From Bacteroides sp. 519 (lineage in GTDB: Bacteria > Bacteroidota > Bacteroidia > Bacteroidales > Bacteroidaceae): 32,670 nucleotides of DNA. Shown here one piece after another: positions 32,601-32,670 of this stretch (the first letter of the stretch is position 1; each line of letters starts with the position of its first letter). The stretch lies in assembly GCF_010500955.1 (NCBI RefSeq), contig NZ_QVMJ01000006.1, forward strand, positions 136,182 through 168,851. Direction: 5' to 3'. The notes below the pieces were generated by a model that was given only the letters and a program-made list of their open reading frames with translations, did not search any database and was not told the DNA's origin. The position numbers were made by a program, and so were the translations under genes.

Positions 32601-32670
32601 GTTCGGAAGATTTGTATATTTCCCTTTATTGCTTATTTGGGGTTATCCAAATTTTATCCTTTCAGAACTA

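Overview
The window is chromosomal DNA from a member of the Bacteroidetes, most likely order Bacteroidales. The gene content points there: an S46 dipeptidyl peptidase of the DPP7 type, a speA-argB pair, PdxB, paired head-GIN (DUF2807) proteins, a six-bladed beta-propeller lipoprotein, GH43 and DUF1573. So does the recurring -7 promoter motif TAnnTTTG a short distance upstream of many start codons. I cannot name the genus. No rRNA, tRNA, CRISPR array or transposase gene was recognised.

Layout. 1-318: REP-like palindromic repeats. 369-2500: a HEAT-like membrane protein followed by a glycosyltransferase that stops mid-domain and continues in frame into the C-terminal part of a DUF1573 protein. 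2593-4677: a GH43 glycosidase and PdxB. 4691-4933: a large nested inverted repeat between convergent genes. 4943-9740 (minus strand): DEAD-box RNA helicase, exported tyrosine phosphatase, and a sugar kinase/SIS isomerase pair. 9915-16755 (plus): M16 peptidase, RuvB, a KilA-N protein, a Wzx-type flippase and DPP7. 16756-17335: non-coding, with a terminator and a five-unit 23-bp array of ACACCCGGGTGT palindromes. 17336-19055: an AAA/ABC-type ATPase plus a small PD-(D/E)XK nuclease-like protein, a candidate defence module. 19106-22546: aroK, speA, argB. 22686-23682: ECF sigma factor and a membrane partner. 23820-26693 (minus): a beta-propeller lipoprotein and two DUF2807 paralogues. 26986-31498 (plus): a four-gene envelope operon (CsgG-like, DUF6175-like, repeat/linker protein, LPP20-like). 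31655-32353: YgjP-like metallopeptidase. 32430-32600: another REP-like cluster.

Three points stand out. (1) Roughly ten intergenic elements share one design: a short degenerate tandem repeat, a small centre, then the same repeat in reverse complement. Arm sequences differ between elements, yet five share a centre of the form C(C/T)ATGC(G/A)GCAT. They abut start codons, supply stop codons and final residues of neighbouring genes, and sit beside or inside promoters. (2) The ATPase/nuclease gene pair lies behind the 23-bp palindrome array. (3) The glycosyltransferase-DUF1573 junction looks like a deletion or misassembly that left an open frame. Coordinates of repeats and motifs were read by eye and may be off by one or two bases.
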